Part shown: one piece after another, positions 48,494 to 60,216 of the stretch
How the letters are laid out: the number at the start of each line of letters is the position of its first letter
Position numbering within the stretch: the first letter of the stretch is position 1
NCBI GenBank assembly: GCA_001247695.2
Contig: LGRX02035268.1
Coordinates: forward strand, 1-64,000
Origin: Cymbomonas tetramitiformis
Lineage: Eukaryota; Chlorophyta; Pyramimonadophyceae; Pyramimonadales; Pyramimonadaceae
Length of the DNA: 64,000 nt
Direction of reading: 5' to 3'
Notes under the pieces: generated by a model
What the model was told of the DNA's origin: nothing
Databases searched by the model: none
The model's input: only the letters and a program-made list of their open reading frames with translations
Made by a program: the position numbers and the translations under genes

Positions 48494-49432
48494 TTGAAAG
48501 AGTTGAACTCAGCCCCCGAGCCGGACCGACCAGCCCGAGTGGGAATGCACAAAGCAGGCAACGGCAGTCGGCACAGAGGTCACAGAGGTCGACTCAGTCC
48601 ACGTCAGCAAAAGTACCCAGTCGGACGATGTTTGAGAATTCATGTTGTTCGTGCAGAGGTTGAGTGTGGTAAATCCACTCGGCAGTCATACAGCCGGAAA
48701 GCGCGTGAATGCGCACTCGAAAGCAGCAAAAAGGAACCCGGAAAGAAAAGCGGCTGTTTCTTTGACGTCCGAAAGGTCGTCAAAGGTGTTGAGCTGGGAC
48801 GTCGGGTAAAGCAGCCGAGCTTAGCCGAGTTGGGCGAATACGAGGAAGTAGTAAACGTGTATGTTTACTTTGGTGACCTGGCTTTGCGGAATCGAGTCCT
48901 TCTGTCAGCTACAATTTTCAAGGTACAAGCTTGTAATCTCTTCACCCAAACCCTCAAGAGCTTTGTTACGAATAAATCCGCGCACAATCACGCAACTCTA
49001 AAGAGTCTTGTTAAACTCTTTCTTTTCATCTTGCATTTTGACTCTAGAAAGCTGGGAAAACCAGACATAACTGAAATTAACTCAGTGGGGAATTCGCTAA
49101 CTGTAATTAACGCGCATCTCGCACAGAATTGTAGCGACCTGTTCTACGTGGCGACAAGGGAAGGAGAGCAAGTAGTGCTAGTTGCTGGCGCGAGCGACGT
49201 GGCCAAGAAGATTCTTTCCGCCACGAATTCTGAACTGACCGTCGAGCACCTGAAGAATTGTGGAGAACAGCTGGTCGACTATGACCAGTATTCGCGTGTG
49301 CTGGAGGCTGCTGCCAACATTTTCAAAGACATCTCTTCAGGCGAGCACGACACGAGGAGTGAGCATTCGCTCTTAGTGGAGTCATTCGCAGAGGCAGAAG
49401 CTCAAGGACACTGCCTCGAAAGCGTCACCTGA
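48494..49432 (+). CDS. Hypothetical ORF, 5' part of an intron-containing gene
   Basis: 312-residue frame, unrecognised. The first half is basic; the second half (NSLTVINAHLAQNCSDLFYV and SDVAKKILSATNSEL) reads as a folded, helical protein. A pyrimidine-rich stretch ending in TAG at 49048 and a GTACAA after CAAG at 48921 could bound an intron, but I could not settle the frame across it. It probably belongs to the same gene as the following entry, whose first supported exon overlaps its end in another frame. Confidence 0.4.
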   Translation: MKELNSAPEPDRPARVGMHKAGNGSRHRGHRGRLSPRQQKYPVGRCLRIHVVRAEVECGKSTRQSYSRKARECALESSKKEPGKKSGCFFDVRKVVKGVELGRRVKQPSLAELGEYEEVVNVYVYFGDLALRNRVLLSATIFKVQACNLFTQTLKSFVTNKSAHNHATLKSLVKLFLFILHFDSRKLGKPDITEINSVGNSLTVINAHLAQNCSDLFYVATREGEQVVLVAGASDVAKKILSATNSELTVEHLKNCGEQLVDYDQYSRVLEAAANIFKDISSGEHDTRSEHSLLVESFAEAEAQGHCLESVT

Positions 49433-51427
49433 TACTGGAGTGGAGCCACCACCTGAACCAGCGTCAGCACCTCTCTCACCGGCAGAGGATCGCACTCCAC
49501 CTGAGGTAAGCTTAAATTATATGCACACACACTTGCATTCCCACGCGTGCAAGCTCAGAATAGCGTCCCATTCTTTTGGCGCATCACAGGAGCCAACGGG
49601 TATGCAAGACTACGAAGGGGGTGACGAATTTGACCTCTCTGCTTTCGACGAAGCAGAAGAATTCGAAAAACTCGACAAGGAGCTACAAGAGACCGACGAT
49701 TGCGACACCGACGACGAAGACGGTGGTCTCAGCAACGACGACTTTCTAGCATCTGTTATAGTCAAAAGGCTGGGCGCATTGACCGCAGGACCGTTCACAG
49801 AGCGCGAGATTTCCGAAGTAAACAGACTCCTGAAAGCGGTGTTACTTCAAGCTCAAAAAACAGTTGCAATTTTGAGTGTGGAAGGAAAGAAGTACCCCAA
49901 CAGCGCTACCCCTTTCCTGCACGTGAAAGTTGCCTCAATCGAGGAAGCCAGAGTGCTAGTTGAATACGCTGTCGTGGTAGTTGGCAATCAAGACTTTCTC
50001 ATCACACCAAAGAGCAGCAAATTAAACAGCATCACGATAGGATTCAAGTCACTCAGGGCGGGGAAACAACCGAAGCTGACCCACATCCTTGCTCACATCA
50101 GAGCCTCACCTTTCTCGAAGTTCATCAAAGAAGTCACATCCCAACAAGCTTTCACAGTTCACAGCAGAGTGCGTGGAGCAAAGCGGCGTTCGAGATTGGT
50201 CAGACAGATCTTTGTGCTTCTGAAACCGGGACTGGGCCGTCACCCGGAGCCTGCTAAGATTGACAAAAAGAAAATCGAGCACGCCCTGTATGCTCTTCCA
50301 TTGGAATACCACTGGTCAGGCCTAGGAACGGCCTTCATCTCAAAGTGCTCAGCTCTAATTTGCCGTGAGTGTGAGGGTAAACTGCCAACGGTCACAGCAC
50401 CAAGAGCTGCCCGGCCAGGATTTACGGTGCGAGATCTCCCAACGTGTCAGTCCCTCGAACCGCAGCGGCAGCAGCAGCAGCAGTGCCAGACGAGACTTCA
50501 ATCCCACCAGGATTTGGGGAGGGCTCCGGCCAGGACACAACAGCTCAAACCGCAGCAACCCTGGCATCTCTGAGGCACGGAGGGCATCCTCCAAACTGCA
50601 AGTGCACGGCCTGCCAGAAAGGTGAAAGAATCTCCACCCTCTTCCATTGCAAAAACATCATTAACTTTTCCATTGAGCTCTGCGATGTTGAAATTCAACT
50701 CTGTGATCGAAAACTCTTCACATTCTCTCAGGGAAAAAGAGAGCCCTCGCTCAGATCAAGCCATCGCCAAGCCCCGGGGACCGTAAGAAGAGCTCCGGAC
50801 AAGGCAGATCAGAACAACTCAGCGAGATTGCACAGGCTGAAGGGGCAGAACTGCAAAACAGGTGCACTGCTCTGCAAGATATGGACTTTAAAATCTAAAT
50901 CCCCTGACTTCCTTTGTCTCAGGCTTTCAATTCTTACCTGCACTTCAAGACCCGAACAACATCTCACGGTGTCTGATACAATAGTTCACAGTATGCAACT
51001 CAGAAAGGGTTTACTTTCCTCACACTTTCTTCTCTCCCAATCCTCTTCTCTAAGTAAGAGCAGAGCATATGATAATCATGCTAAGTGTACATGCCCGTGC
51101 TGTCTGTCCTGTGCTTACTACTCATTTCTTCAGCATCGCTTTCCTAGCTCCCTGTTTGGATTAGAAAACCTCACACATGTGCTCTTTCAAATTCCCTCCC
51201 TCACCTGTTATGACAAAACCGGGAATGATATTGACCCTAAACTGGGGCCCAATACCACAATTCAACTAACAGATAGCCCTAGCACTTCATATGCCAACTT
51301 TACCTGGCAACATGCCAACTTAAGACAGCGGTCTGATAACTCAACGCGGTGCTCAGACAACTTCAAACAGTCCGCAAATAACTATACTCGGCCCAAAGTT
51401 ACCCTACGTACCTCGTTTTGTAGATAA
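49398..51427 (+). CDS. Unknown spliced gene with at least three supported introns
   Basis: Introns at 49506-49589, 50377-50450 and 50622-50731 have GT...AG ends, and the reading frame rejoins across each one: PPE joins EPTGMQDY, CREC(E) joins VPRTAAAAA, and CTACQK joins GKKRALAQI. A further donor at 50862 follows an amphipathic helix. The protein has an acidic segment (DDCDTDDEDGG type), a folded central region, a basic stretch (RGAKRRSRLVRQ), CRECEG, a Q/A-rich run and a CKCTACQKG Cys motif. No family was recognised. Frame-consistent splicing argues for a real gene. The end beyond 50900 is uncertain. Host gene or element gene are both possible. Confidence 0.5.
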
Positions 51428-52179
51428 CTTAAGACGGCTTGCATATATATAAGGGCTGTTCCATTTATTGTCGCAGGGGGATTTGGGATTGGCTCTAGGA
51501 CCCCCACCTACCCAGCGGACATTTTCATGGATGTCCCCCTCCCCCCCTTCGGACACATTTGACGGAGCACCCCACCCACCCTCCGGACACATTCAAAATT
51601 TGGACCCCTCGGACACGCCACAAAAAAATCGTTGCGGCTTTGATGATACATCCCTTTAAAAAATATATCGCGCGCGGTTAAAGCATCGATCGACTACAAA
51701 TCCATCTCACTCACATATAGGCAGACTCTTATGCCCGAGATAATTTTGCCCCCCGCCTCCGCTATTTAAAAATGTACACACGCGGGTATCGAAATCAAGA
51801 CCTCGGGGTCAGTTGATTGTCGCTATACCATTTGGACTACCATTCCATGTATAGGTGCCATGCCATTGCAGAGTACTGAATTACCGAACGATACTCGTTT
51901 TTGTAGTCGGTCGCCTAGTAATACGGATGCGATGAATCATTTATGGTATAGCATGAGTATTGTACTACTGTTTTCATTATTTGTTAAAGTAATATATTCA
52001 TTTACTGTATTGTGTTTTATAGTACGCGTTTACTATTCCTGTACCGTTAATTATGCTATCAATATTGGCTCTAGATTCGGTATCGATTAATCGAAATTGA
52101 AATTCCGAGAAAGAAAGAATTGTGGTTCCATATCATTGCCTATGCTCAAATGTCTATTCTGCGAAAGGCGGGTTAACCC
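51428..52179. other. No gene; contains a tRNA-like stretch
   Basis: C-rich low-complexity sequence (51470-51620), then A/T-rich sequence. Short frames only, apart from the tRNA-like segment listed separately. Confidence 0.4.
51781..51846 (-). other. tRNA-like sequence, possible SINE head or tRNA relic
   Basis: Minus strand starts GGAATGGTAGTCCAAATGGT, with a D-arm-like TGGTATAGCGAC (A box) and GATTTCGATACCC (B-box-like). No good acceptor or anticodon stem forms, so it is not a functional tRNA. Confidence 0.3.
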
Positions 52180-52367
52180 GGGCATGTAGCACGGCTAGGT
52201 GGGCCCGGATTGCATAATCGATGAAAATGACATTTAGAAGTCGCAAGAAGTTTCAAGAAGTACTTAGTGGTTAAAAGAAATCATCTAGAGGCAATATTTT
52301 ATATTTTTTGATAATTGTAGTGGCCACAGGGCTGCTTACAGGTCGCGGACGGGCTGCCGTACATACA

Positions 52368-53105
52368 TTGCATATCTTGCGGGCGCGTGAGATATGCAAA
52401 TGATACGGGGAAGTTATTAGACGTTGTGAGAAGTATTTAGAGGTCATCCGTAGGCAATGAGAAGCGAAATTTCACATCGGGTCACATTCGTTCGCGGGGC
52501 GTTGGGGAGCTAATTTCGTCTGTAAACTGACTGCAAAACAGAAAATGCATGTCTCGTGGGCGCGTGAGATATGCAAATGATACGGTGAAGTTATTAGAAT
52601 TTATGAGAAGTATCTAGAAGTTATTACTAGGCATCGAGAAGTGATATTTCACATCGGGTCACATTCGCGGGGCGTTGGGGAGCTAATTTCGTCTGTAAAC
52701 TGACTGCAAAACAGAAAATGCATGTCTCGTGGGCGCGTGAGATATGCAAATGATACGGTGAAGTTATTAGAAGTTGTGAGAAGTATCTAGAAGTTATTAC
52801 TAGGCATCGAGAAGTGATATTTCACATCGGGTCACATTCACGGGGCGTTGGGGGGCTAATTTCGTCTGTAAACTGACTGCAAAACAGAAAATGCATGTCT
52901 CGTGGGCGCGTGAGATGTTGCACGTGATACGGAGAAGTTATTAGAAGTTGTGAGAAGTATTTAGAGGTCATACCTAGGCTATGAGAAGCGAAATTTCACA
53001 TCGGGTCATATTCACGGGGTGCTGGGGAGCTAATTTCGTCTGTAAAAAGGGCTGCAAAGCAGAAATTGCATATATGGCGGGTGCGTGAGATGTAGCACGT
53101 GATAC
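52368..53105. repeat. 173-178-bp direct subrepeats, left arm
   Basis: GGGCGCGTGAGATATGCAAA-type landmark recurs at about 52378, 52556, 52729, 52902 and 53077, with GAAGTTATTAGAAG and TTTCACATCGGGTCA-type motifs in each unit. Confidence 0.88.
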
Positions 53106-53241
53106 GGAGTCTAAGTTATTCGAAGTATGTACAAGTCATAACAATATACACCGCAACATGGCCGTATCTACAATATATACAATATATACATCTACATAAC
53201 ACTAGAATCTCACAGAAGTGCCAACAACCGCTGATGCTCCC

Positions 53242-53890
53242 TCAGGGGTAGCATGTGCACATCCCCCCGCCATTGTCAAGCATCGGGTAGACAATCTCCG
53301 TTCCGCAAGCATCACGCCCTCCCAAAGGCCACGACGCCCTCTCTCCGCAGTTCCCATGTGTGCCCCCCTCCCTCAAGTTTGAATTTCCGACCACCCCAAG
53401 CGTTCCAACGCGTTGATGCACACCAAGCATCGTGCAAGCCGTACGCACCAAGTTATCCTCGACCAAGTTGCTCCCAAATGCCGCAGCCGCTATCCCCCTC
53501 GTTAGACTAACGTTCGCACGTGTGTTTCGTCGTGCTAAGCGTGATAACGCGTCCCTCAAATTCGCCACAACACAATTCTTCACAGTCTCCTCGCGCCGGT
53601 CACCTAACGACACCAATGCCGCATTGCACTCCTTGTGCACCTTCGAACTCAAGCCCGCCGGAAGGGACTCGATATACGCCCTCACCGCACCCGCAATGCG
53701 GTGAGGGCTTCTCCCAAATGCCGTTCACATCTTCTCGACCCACCAACCCTTATTCCCGCGCGTCAACTCCTCAAAACCGTCACTTATTTGCGGCAATTGA
53801 CCTCTAGGACGTTCGTAAGTTTCCTCATGCCCACCTTCCAACTCGTCTGACATTTCCACATCGTCACAATGAAACCTCCTCTGAGTGAGC
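53242..53890 (-). pseudogene. Left-arm copy of the arm-encoded protein, with a stop
   Basis: Mirror image of the plus-strand ORF at 54396-55043. It differs by a few bases, including CGA-type to TGA giving a stop near 53724 and a 3-nt insertion near 53870. It lacks the N-terminal part, which lies only in the spacer. Confidence 0.8.
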
Positions 53891-53930
53891 GTGGCAGCAC
53901 GAAGCGGCGCCCCAACCCCACAAGCTTTAA

Positions 53931-55043
53931 CGGTATGAATATCTACACCCCGAAACGTGTGTACAAAAGACATGTGATTGTGCTGCTGTGAGACTTCGCG
54001 TCAAGGAAGGGTTTACGTGTGTCTTACTAGATTGTTTGGTGACAGTGACGCATATCGGGGAAGGGTTATTGAACGTCACGCTCGTGCGGGATCAACGATC
54101 GTGGCTATTTGGGGTGTTATGTACGACTCTCCACATTACGCTGCTTGCAGTGAGCGTTTTTTTGGCGTTGTGTGGCCCCGACGCTGCCTACAATCCGGGA
54201 CCGAATTGGGATATTCCTCCCGTTCTTATAGACTTGTTACCCCTTCTCGTAGAGGTTGGAGATTCCGCTCGCATTATACCTCTTGGAGTGTGGCCCCTGA
54301 AAGATGATGATATGGATACGCTTGAGACGTTGGTGGGGAAGATAGATTTGTTGTGCGAGGCCTGGACATCAGCAAAAGGACAAGGTGATGTTAATCACGC
54401 TCACTCAGAGGAGGTTTGTGACGATGTGGAAATGTCAGACGAGTTGGAAGGTGGGCATGAGGAAACTTACGAACGTCCTAGAGGTCAATTGCCGCAAGTA
54501 AGTGACGGTTTTGAGGAGTTGACGCGCGGGAATAAGGGTTGGTGGTTCGAGAAGATGCGAACGGCATTTGGGAGAAGCCCTCACCGCATTGCGGGTGCGG
54601 TGAGGGCGTATATCGAGTCCCTTCCGGCGGGCTTGAGTTCGAAGGTGCACAAGGAGTGCAATGCGGCATTGGTGTCGTTAGGTGACCGGCGCGAGGAGAC
54701 AGTGAAGAATTGTGTTGTGGCGAATTTGAGGGACGCGTTATCACGCTTAGCACGACGAAACACACGTGCGAACGTTAGTCTAACGAGGGGGATAGCGGCT
54801 GCGGCATTTGGGAGCAACTTGGCCGAGGATAACTTGGTGCGTACGGCTTGCACGATGCTTGGTGTGCATCAACGCGTTGGAACGCTTGGGGTGGTCGGAA
54901 ATTCAAACTTGAGGGAGGGAGGCACACATGGGAACTGCGGAGAGAGGGCGTCGTGGCCTTTGGGAGGGCGTGATGCTTGCGGAACGGAGATTGTCTACCC
55001 GATGCTTGACAATGGCGGGGGGATGTGCACATGCTACCCCTGA
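53931..55043 (+). CDS. Unknown protein of the inverted-arm element
   Basis: Frame open from 53931 to TGA at 55041-55043; no ATG in the first part (GTG at 53988). The N-terminal region includes LFGVLCTTLHITLLAVSVFLAL, a likely membrane span. Then an acidic segment (DDVEMSDELEGGHEET) and a helical region (VRAYIESLPAGLSSKVHKEC, ETVKNCVVANLRDALSRLAR) follow, ending in a Gly/Cys-rich tail. The second half lies in the right arm, so it exists twice. No transposase or recombinase motif was recognised. The start may come from splicing. Confidence 0.45.
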   Translation, partial: RYEYLHPETCVQKTCDCAAVRLRVKEGFTCVLLDCLVTVTHIGEGLLNVTLVRDQRSWLFGVLCTTLHITLLAVSVFLALCGPDAAYNPGPNWDIPPVLIDLLPLLVEVGDSARIIPLGVWPLKDDDMDTLETLVGKIDLLCEAWTSAKGQGDVNHAHSEEVCDDVEMSDELEGGHEETYERPRGQLPQVSDGFEELTRGNKGWWFEKMRTAFGRSPHRIAGAVRAYIESLPAGLSSKVHKECNAALVSLGDRREETVKNCVVANLRDALSRLARRNTRANVSLTRGIAAAAFGSNLAEDNLVRTACTMLGVHQRVGTLGVVGNSNLREGGTHGNCGERASWPLGGRDACGTEIVYPMLDNGGGMCTCYP

Positions 55044-55169
55044 GGGAGCATCAGCGGTTGTTGGCACTTCTGTGAGATTCTAGTGTTATGTAGATGTATA
55101 TATTGTATATATTGTAGATACGGCCATGTTGCGGTGTATATTGTTATGACTTGTACATACTTCGAATAA

Positions 55170-55915
55170 CTTCTCCGTATCACGTGCTACATCTCACGCA
55201 CCCGCAATATATGCAATTTCTGCTTTGCAGCCCTTTTTACAGACGAAATTAGCTCCCCAGCACCCCGTGAATATGACCCGATGTGAAATTTCGCTTCTCA
55301 TAGCCTAGGTATGACCTCTAAATACTTCTCACAACTTCTAATAACTTCTCCGTATCACGTGCAACATCTCACGCGCCCACGAGACATGCATTTTCTGTTT
55401 TGCAGTCAGTTTACAGACGAAATTAGCCCCCCAACGCCCCGTGAATGTGACCCGATGTGAAATATCACTTCTCGATGCCTAGTAATAACTTCTAGATACT
55501 TCTCACAACTTCTAATAACTTCACCGTATCATTTGCATATCTCACGCGCCCACGAGACATGCATTTTCTGTTTTGCAGTCAGTTTACAGACGAAATTAGC
55601 TCCCCAACGCCCCGCGAATGTGACCCGATGTGAAATATCACTTCTCGATGCCTAGTAATAACTTCTAGATACTTCTCATAAACTTCTAATAACTTCACCG
55701 TATCATTTGCATATCTCACGCGCCCACGAGACATGCATTTTCTGTTTTGCAGTCAGTTTACAGACGAAATTAGCTCCCCAACGCCCCGCGAATGTGACCC
55801 GATGTGAAATATCACTTCTCGATGCCTAGTAATAACTTCTAGATACTTCTCACAACTTCTAATAACTTCACCGTATCATTTGCATATCTCACGCGCCCAC
55901 GAGACATGCATATCC
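55170..55915. repeat. 173-178-bp direct subrepeats, right arm
   Basis: Reverse-complement counterpart of the left-arm array, with matching unit number and order of variants. Confidence 0.88.
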
Positions 55916-56169
55916 TGCTCCGCGGCCCATCTGCGACTTGTATAGCAGCCCTGTGGCCACAATAATTATCGAAAATGCAAAATATTGCATTCGGGTGATT
56001 TCTTATAACTTCTAACATGTTCTTGAAACTTCTTGCGACTTCTTAATGCCATTTTCATTGATTATGCAATTTATAGTGCAAGCCCGTCCACCTAGCCGTG
56101 CTACATGCCCCCGCCGTAACACGTTGTTACGGCGGGTTACCAATACCTAGGCATTTCTACGATATCGCG

Positions 56170-56380
56170 CGCGTAATTGACTCCGGGCAAAAACTAGGAA
56201 CAACAGGCGTTTATCAACCCTCAAAATTACCCCAAAAATGTTGGCAGAACTCCAGACACTTTGGTCTGAGGATTGGTAATCGACTTCGGGCAAAAAGTAG
56301 GAACAACAGGCGTTTATCAACCTTCAAAATTACCCCCAAAAAGTTGGCAGAACGCCACACATTTTGGGCGGAGGATTGGT
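56170..56380. repeat. Two tandem copies of a 105-110-bp unit
   Basis: GGGCAAAAA(C/G)TAGGAACAACAGG-type sequence at 56184 and 56287, each followed by CGTTTATCAACC and TTGGCAGAAC. The second copy has several substitutions. Confidence 0.8.
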
Positions 56381-56487
56381 CTATACCGATAGGGAAGTGC
56401 TCTAGATCGAAACTTAAGGTCACAGCACATAAAACTTCCTTCAAATATTGTCATTTAGTGCCTTGGGACCACCACGTAGCCTACGCG

Positions 56488-58105
56488 GAGCAACAAGAGC
56501 TGAATTCTGGATGAGCAATTTAGCACTCAGAAAGTTAGGACTCCCATCACAAATAAGTAACACCATCTGAGACATCACCAATGATGCCTCTAGAATGGTT
56601 CTTACTGAAGAAGGCCTCATAGATGAATGGTCCCTCGAATGTGGAGTTCTTCAGGGAGAAGTTTTGAGCCCACTAAGGTTTGTAGCCATTACGGATATTC
56701 TGGCAATTTGGTTAGCAAAAAGAGCAAACGGTGCAAACCCGTCAGGAACCACATACGGATACGAACTGAACTCGGAACGCCACAGACCAGACAAACCAGG
56801 AAAAAATGTTATTCCTCCCTCCCAAAACCTATTAGAAAAGGGCACCCCTTTAAATATCTTTGCACGGTTCTTCTGTGATGACACCATGCTCGTGGGGAAA
56901 GCTAAAGACGAAGTTCAAGACATGCTAGGTATAGTTAATGAATTTATGAGCTTCATCGGTATTCCCATCAATGTTAAGAAATCTAAATACTCTTACAGAA
57001 AGCGCATCAAATCCCAGGGCAAAATGGTAACACGATATGACCTGTCTGATGATTTACTCATCTCTGGGGGTCACCTGGAGCCCAATACCAATGACTCAAG
57101 TCCTTCCATTGATGCGAAATGGATACCGCCTGAGTCACCAGACTTTCTCGATTTCTCTGACAGCAAAGAGGTAAACAGATACCTCGGAGTATGGTTTGCA
57201 CTAAATGGGGAATGGAACATACAGGCGGAAATCCTTACCGACATACTTAAATTTACTCTCACATCCATCCAACTGCAACACATGACTCTACACCAGCTAA
57301 GATATATTATAAATGCGGTTGTAGTTCCGAGGATGGCGTACCACCTTAAAGTTACCTCAGCAATTGCCAACTCCTCAAAGAATGTTGCGATTGAATTATA
57401 CAAAATGATAGCTTCGTTTATAATCAAATACCTGGGCTGCCCAGTTGACACTAATCACCAAATAATCTGGACTGCAGTCTGCCAGGGGGGGTACGGTATT
57501 GGCAGTGTTTTCGATATTGCAACCGCATCGTGTATCACCGAAACCATGAACACCCTGTGTTCTGCAGATGAACACGAATATTGGCAACACAACCACACGG
57601 ACCGTATCACTGACCCCCACCTTATCTCACTATACCGTAGAAACAGCAATCTATGGCTTAAAATAATAATTCAAAACATGAACAACGAAATGAGTAATAA
57701 TGCCATCTCGGGCTTCCCCTTATCACACTATGCAACCTACAGTCACACAAAAGACAAACGCTTTAACTGGTTCAGGCGTACAGGTCACATTATGGCAAAA
57801 CTTGGATACGCTATCGACTCAAAAAATTACCCTGAAAATGAAGCTGGTGAAACCACATTAGTCACCACCCTTCCCAGACAACTCTACATGTCAAGGAATG
57901 TTACCTCCGCAATTCAAAAATATAACCTTAAGCACACAGGTTCCTTTCTGACTCCCTGCGGTGGAATGTTAAAAAACTGGCAAGAAAACAAAGGCTTTTT
58001 CAGGCTAAACGGTGATAAACCCCCTGGATGGCTAACTGCAATCGAAAAGGAAATGCTTCAAAACCCCGTAGATTTGGATTCTCAGACCAGATATTTCAAG
58101 AAACA
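56488..58105 (+). pseudogene. LINE fragment: RT palm to post-RT region
   Basis: Aligns with the ORF2 of the 8-17 kb element from AEFWMS (before motif B) to KQYRD, about 530 residues, on the opposite strand. Motif B is GVLQGEVLSPLRFVAI (L replaces P) and the catalytic box FFCDDTMLVG is intact. An in-frame TGA at about 56568 interrupts NTI-DIT. The copy is truncated at both ends, lacking the endonuclease and RNase H. It is clearly diverged from the long copy, so it is a separate, older member of the family. Confidence 0.9.
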
Positions 58106-58429
58106 ATATAGAGACAACATAGTAACTTGGATTACGATGCTGGAATGATTTGGGTGGACTACGCGGACTTCCTGGAATCTTTTGTACGAATTGAGTACAG
58201 GTTCCGCCGCCCTTACCTCGTGAACTACAGCTGGTGCTTTGAGACTGCAGTTTCTGTCTCACACCAGGTGTGCAAGTTGTTATGGCCGGACGATTACAAG
58301 AAAGGTCAGCGCACGTTCCGGGATGACTTGCGTGCTTTGTGCAGGGATATCGTGCTCCGCACAGCCCTGCGGATTATTGGTCCATTCATCCGTGTGGATT
58401 TGCATGTGGACAGCGTATGGACATCGTAA
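58106..58429 (+). other. Unassigned coding-like stretch
   Basis: A frame here codes WVDYADFLESFVRIEY, RRPYLVNYSW and KLLWPDDYKKGQ, a residue mix like real protein, but no family was recognised and no start is visible. It follows the LINE fragment directly and may be a piece of another element or a captured exon. Confidence 0.25.
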
Positions 58430-59270
58430 GGACCCATATGGACAACCGTATGGACGGTCTGAACAGATTTCCGGCGAAACCTTGGTGCATATATATGTAA
58501 GAACCATACGGACGACGCGTAATTGTGGTGTCCATATGAAAATGACCCAAAATGTCCCATGGACACCGTAAGGATTTCGTAAGGATTTCGTATGGACACC
58601 GTATGGACAGAAAACATGTCCACATGGTGTCCATACGCATGGACCGAGGCACTCGTCACCCGCACGGTCACCGTATGGAAGACCGCATGGACACCGTATG
58701 GACACCCGGATGGACACCGGATGGACACCGTATGGACAGTCGTATATACGATCAGAATTCTCTATTCCGCACGTATGGACGAAGGCATCCATACGTATGG
58801 AGGGGCCTATTACCCGTATGGATTGGCATGTTCACACGTCAAGGTATGGTTTGCCGGAGGTCAACATTAGCATAAAAATTCGAAAATCTTTTTATTTGAT
58901 AAATAGGTTGGCTGAACCTATCTAAACATATTATGCGCTTCGGGGAGTCAAGTGGTTAAGGCATGAAGAAGTTATGGTCGATACCGTTCCGCGATCTCCC
59001 ATACTTAACCATACTTAAGCACCAACTAAAAACACATATATCTCGAGATCTAGATCTGCAAATTTTTATGCTAATGTTGACCTCCGGCAAACCATACCTT
59101 GGCGTATGGACGTAGCCGTCCGTACGTATGGACATAAACATGTACATATGAACATGCGGATACGAACAATCAACATATCCAAGCGTATGGACACCTACGT
59201 CCGTACGTGTGGACGGTCTTTCATCCGTATGGACGTAGGTGTCCGCACGTCTGGACAGAGACATTGCTAA
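58430..59270. repeat. Inverted structure built of CGTATGGACA repeats around a tRNA-like core
   Basis: The left side (58430-58830) has many variants of CGTATGGACACC; the right side (59100-59270) has the same type and also complementary CGTCCATACG-like copies. Between them 58841-58881 and 59058-59100 are an exact-to-near-exact inverted pair (GGTATGGTTTGCCGGAGGTC type). Short frames in this region are trivial products of the repeat. Confidence 0.7.
58942..59000 (+). other. tRNA-like core, not a functional tRNA
   Basis: GGGGAGTCAAGTGGTTAAGG at the start resembles a tRNA 5' end and D arm, and ...GTTCCGCGATCTCCC closes a 6-7-bp acceptor-like stem (GGGGAG/CTCCC). At 59 bases it is too short for a normal tRNA. 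Confidence 0.35.
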
Positions 59271-60216
59271 AAGAGCTTAAGGATACGAATAGTAAATATA
59301 TATATCCACACGCGTGATTATGTAAATAAATGTGTGACTGCGCACCAACCTAAGCACGCATGCATCAAGGGTCGGAATCGATTTGTAATTTTGCAATGTA
59401 ATTGTCCGATTAATCGATTATTGGTATCGAATCGATTTGGATTTGAGCCGTACAATTATGATTGATCGTGATAACTACATACTTTCAAACTCGCAAAAAT
59501 CGCCAGTGTTAAGGGCGAAACAATTAGACGATCAAATCGATTTCAACAAATGTATGATGTAACAATTATGATTGTTGATAATCGATTACAAAAATGAAAC
59601 CGAATCCGACCCTTGGCATGCATGCACAGCGAAAAATGTAGAGCTCGCACGCAAAAGCGCAAACAAATATATGTTGACACCGACAATCAACTGTCTTTTA
59701 TACCTGTATACTGCTGCTGCTGAGATCTTATCACTTCCCTCCTCATCTTCGTCCTCTGAGAGTTCCTCGTCGTTGTCAGCAGAAACCGCAGGGGGCTTAA
59801 TAAACCGGGCCTCGGCGTCTCGATCATCCTTGAACGTGTTGCGGCGATATATGTTCCAAGTTGCTAGTTTCTGCTAGATATATCACAACGGTATATCTAT
59901 GTGTTGTACCCTAGGTTATTAGGGTTTCGATATCAGAACGGTCGGAATAATAAGTTAAAACGAGATAAACGATACCTGACTTTTATGTCCAGGTTTTAGG
60001 TTTCGGTCTACGGGTGACGGTCACCCAGACTACACTATTACAAGTATTTTCTTAAGCTTTCTTAACTTTTTCTTAACTTTTCTTAACTTTTTGCGTATAA
60101 ACCCCCACAAGCCGCCATACGTATAAATTTAAGCGTTGCAATTAGCTATTGGCCGATGGAGTTATACGTTGGTGATATAAGTAAAACTTAAGAAAACTTA
60201 AGAAAAATGACAGCCA
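59271..60216. other. Mostly AT-rich; one possible minus-strand exon
   Basis: Around 59715-59872 the minus strand codes NIYRRNTFKDDRDAEARF, then an acidic run (DNDEELSEDEDEEGSD). It could be an exon, but boundaries are unclear. The rest shows no gene. Confidence 0.3.

Larger units (their letters stand above)
52180..56110. mobile_element. Element with 1.7-kb terminal inverted arms
   Basis: 52180-53894 is the near-exact reverse complement of 54396-56110, leaving a single-copy spacer of about 500 bp. Outer ends read GGCATGTAGCACGGCTAGG (left) and its complement (right). Each arm holds about five direct subrepeats of 173-178 bp. One 371-codon frame spans the spacer and right arm. No TSD was found beyond the arms. 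Long inverted arms with internal subrepeats resemble foldback-type elements. Confidence 0.75.

Noticed and set aside
53242..53685. Independent minus-strand gene
   Set aside because: It is the mirror copy of the plus-strand frame in the inverted arm and has a stop upstream.
58280..58870. Several overlapping frames on both strands
   Set aside because: Products of the CGTATGGACA repeat.
58942..59000. Functional tRNA gene
   Set aside because: Too short, with no normal anticodon arm; only the ends look tRNA-like.
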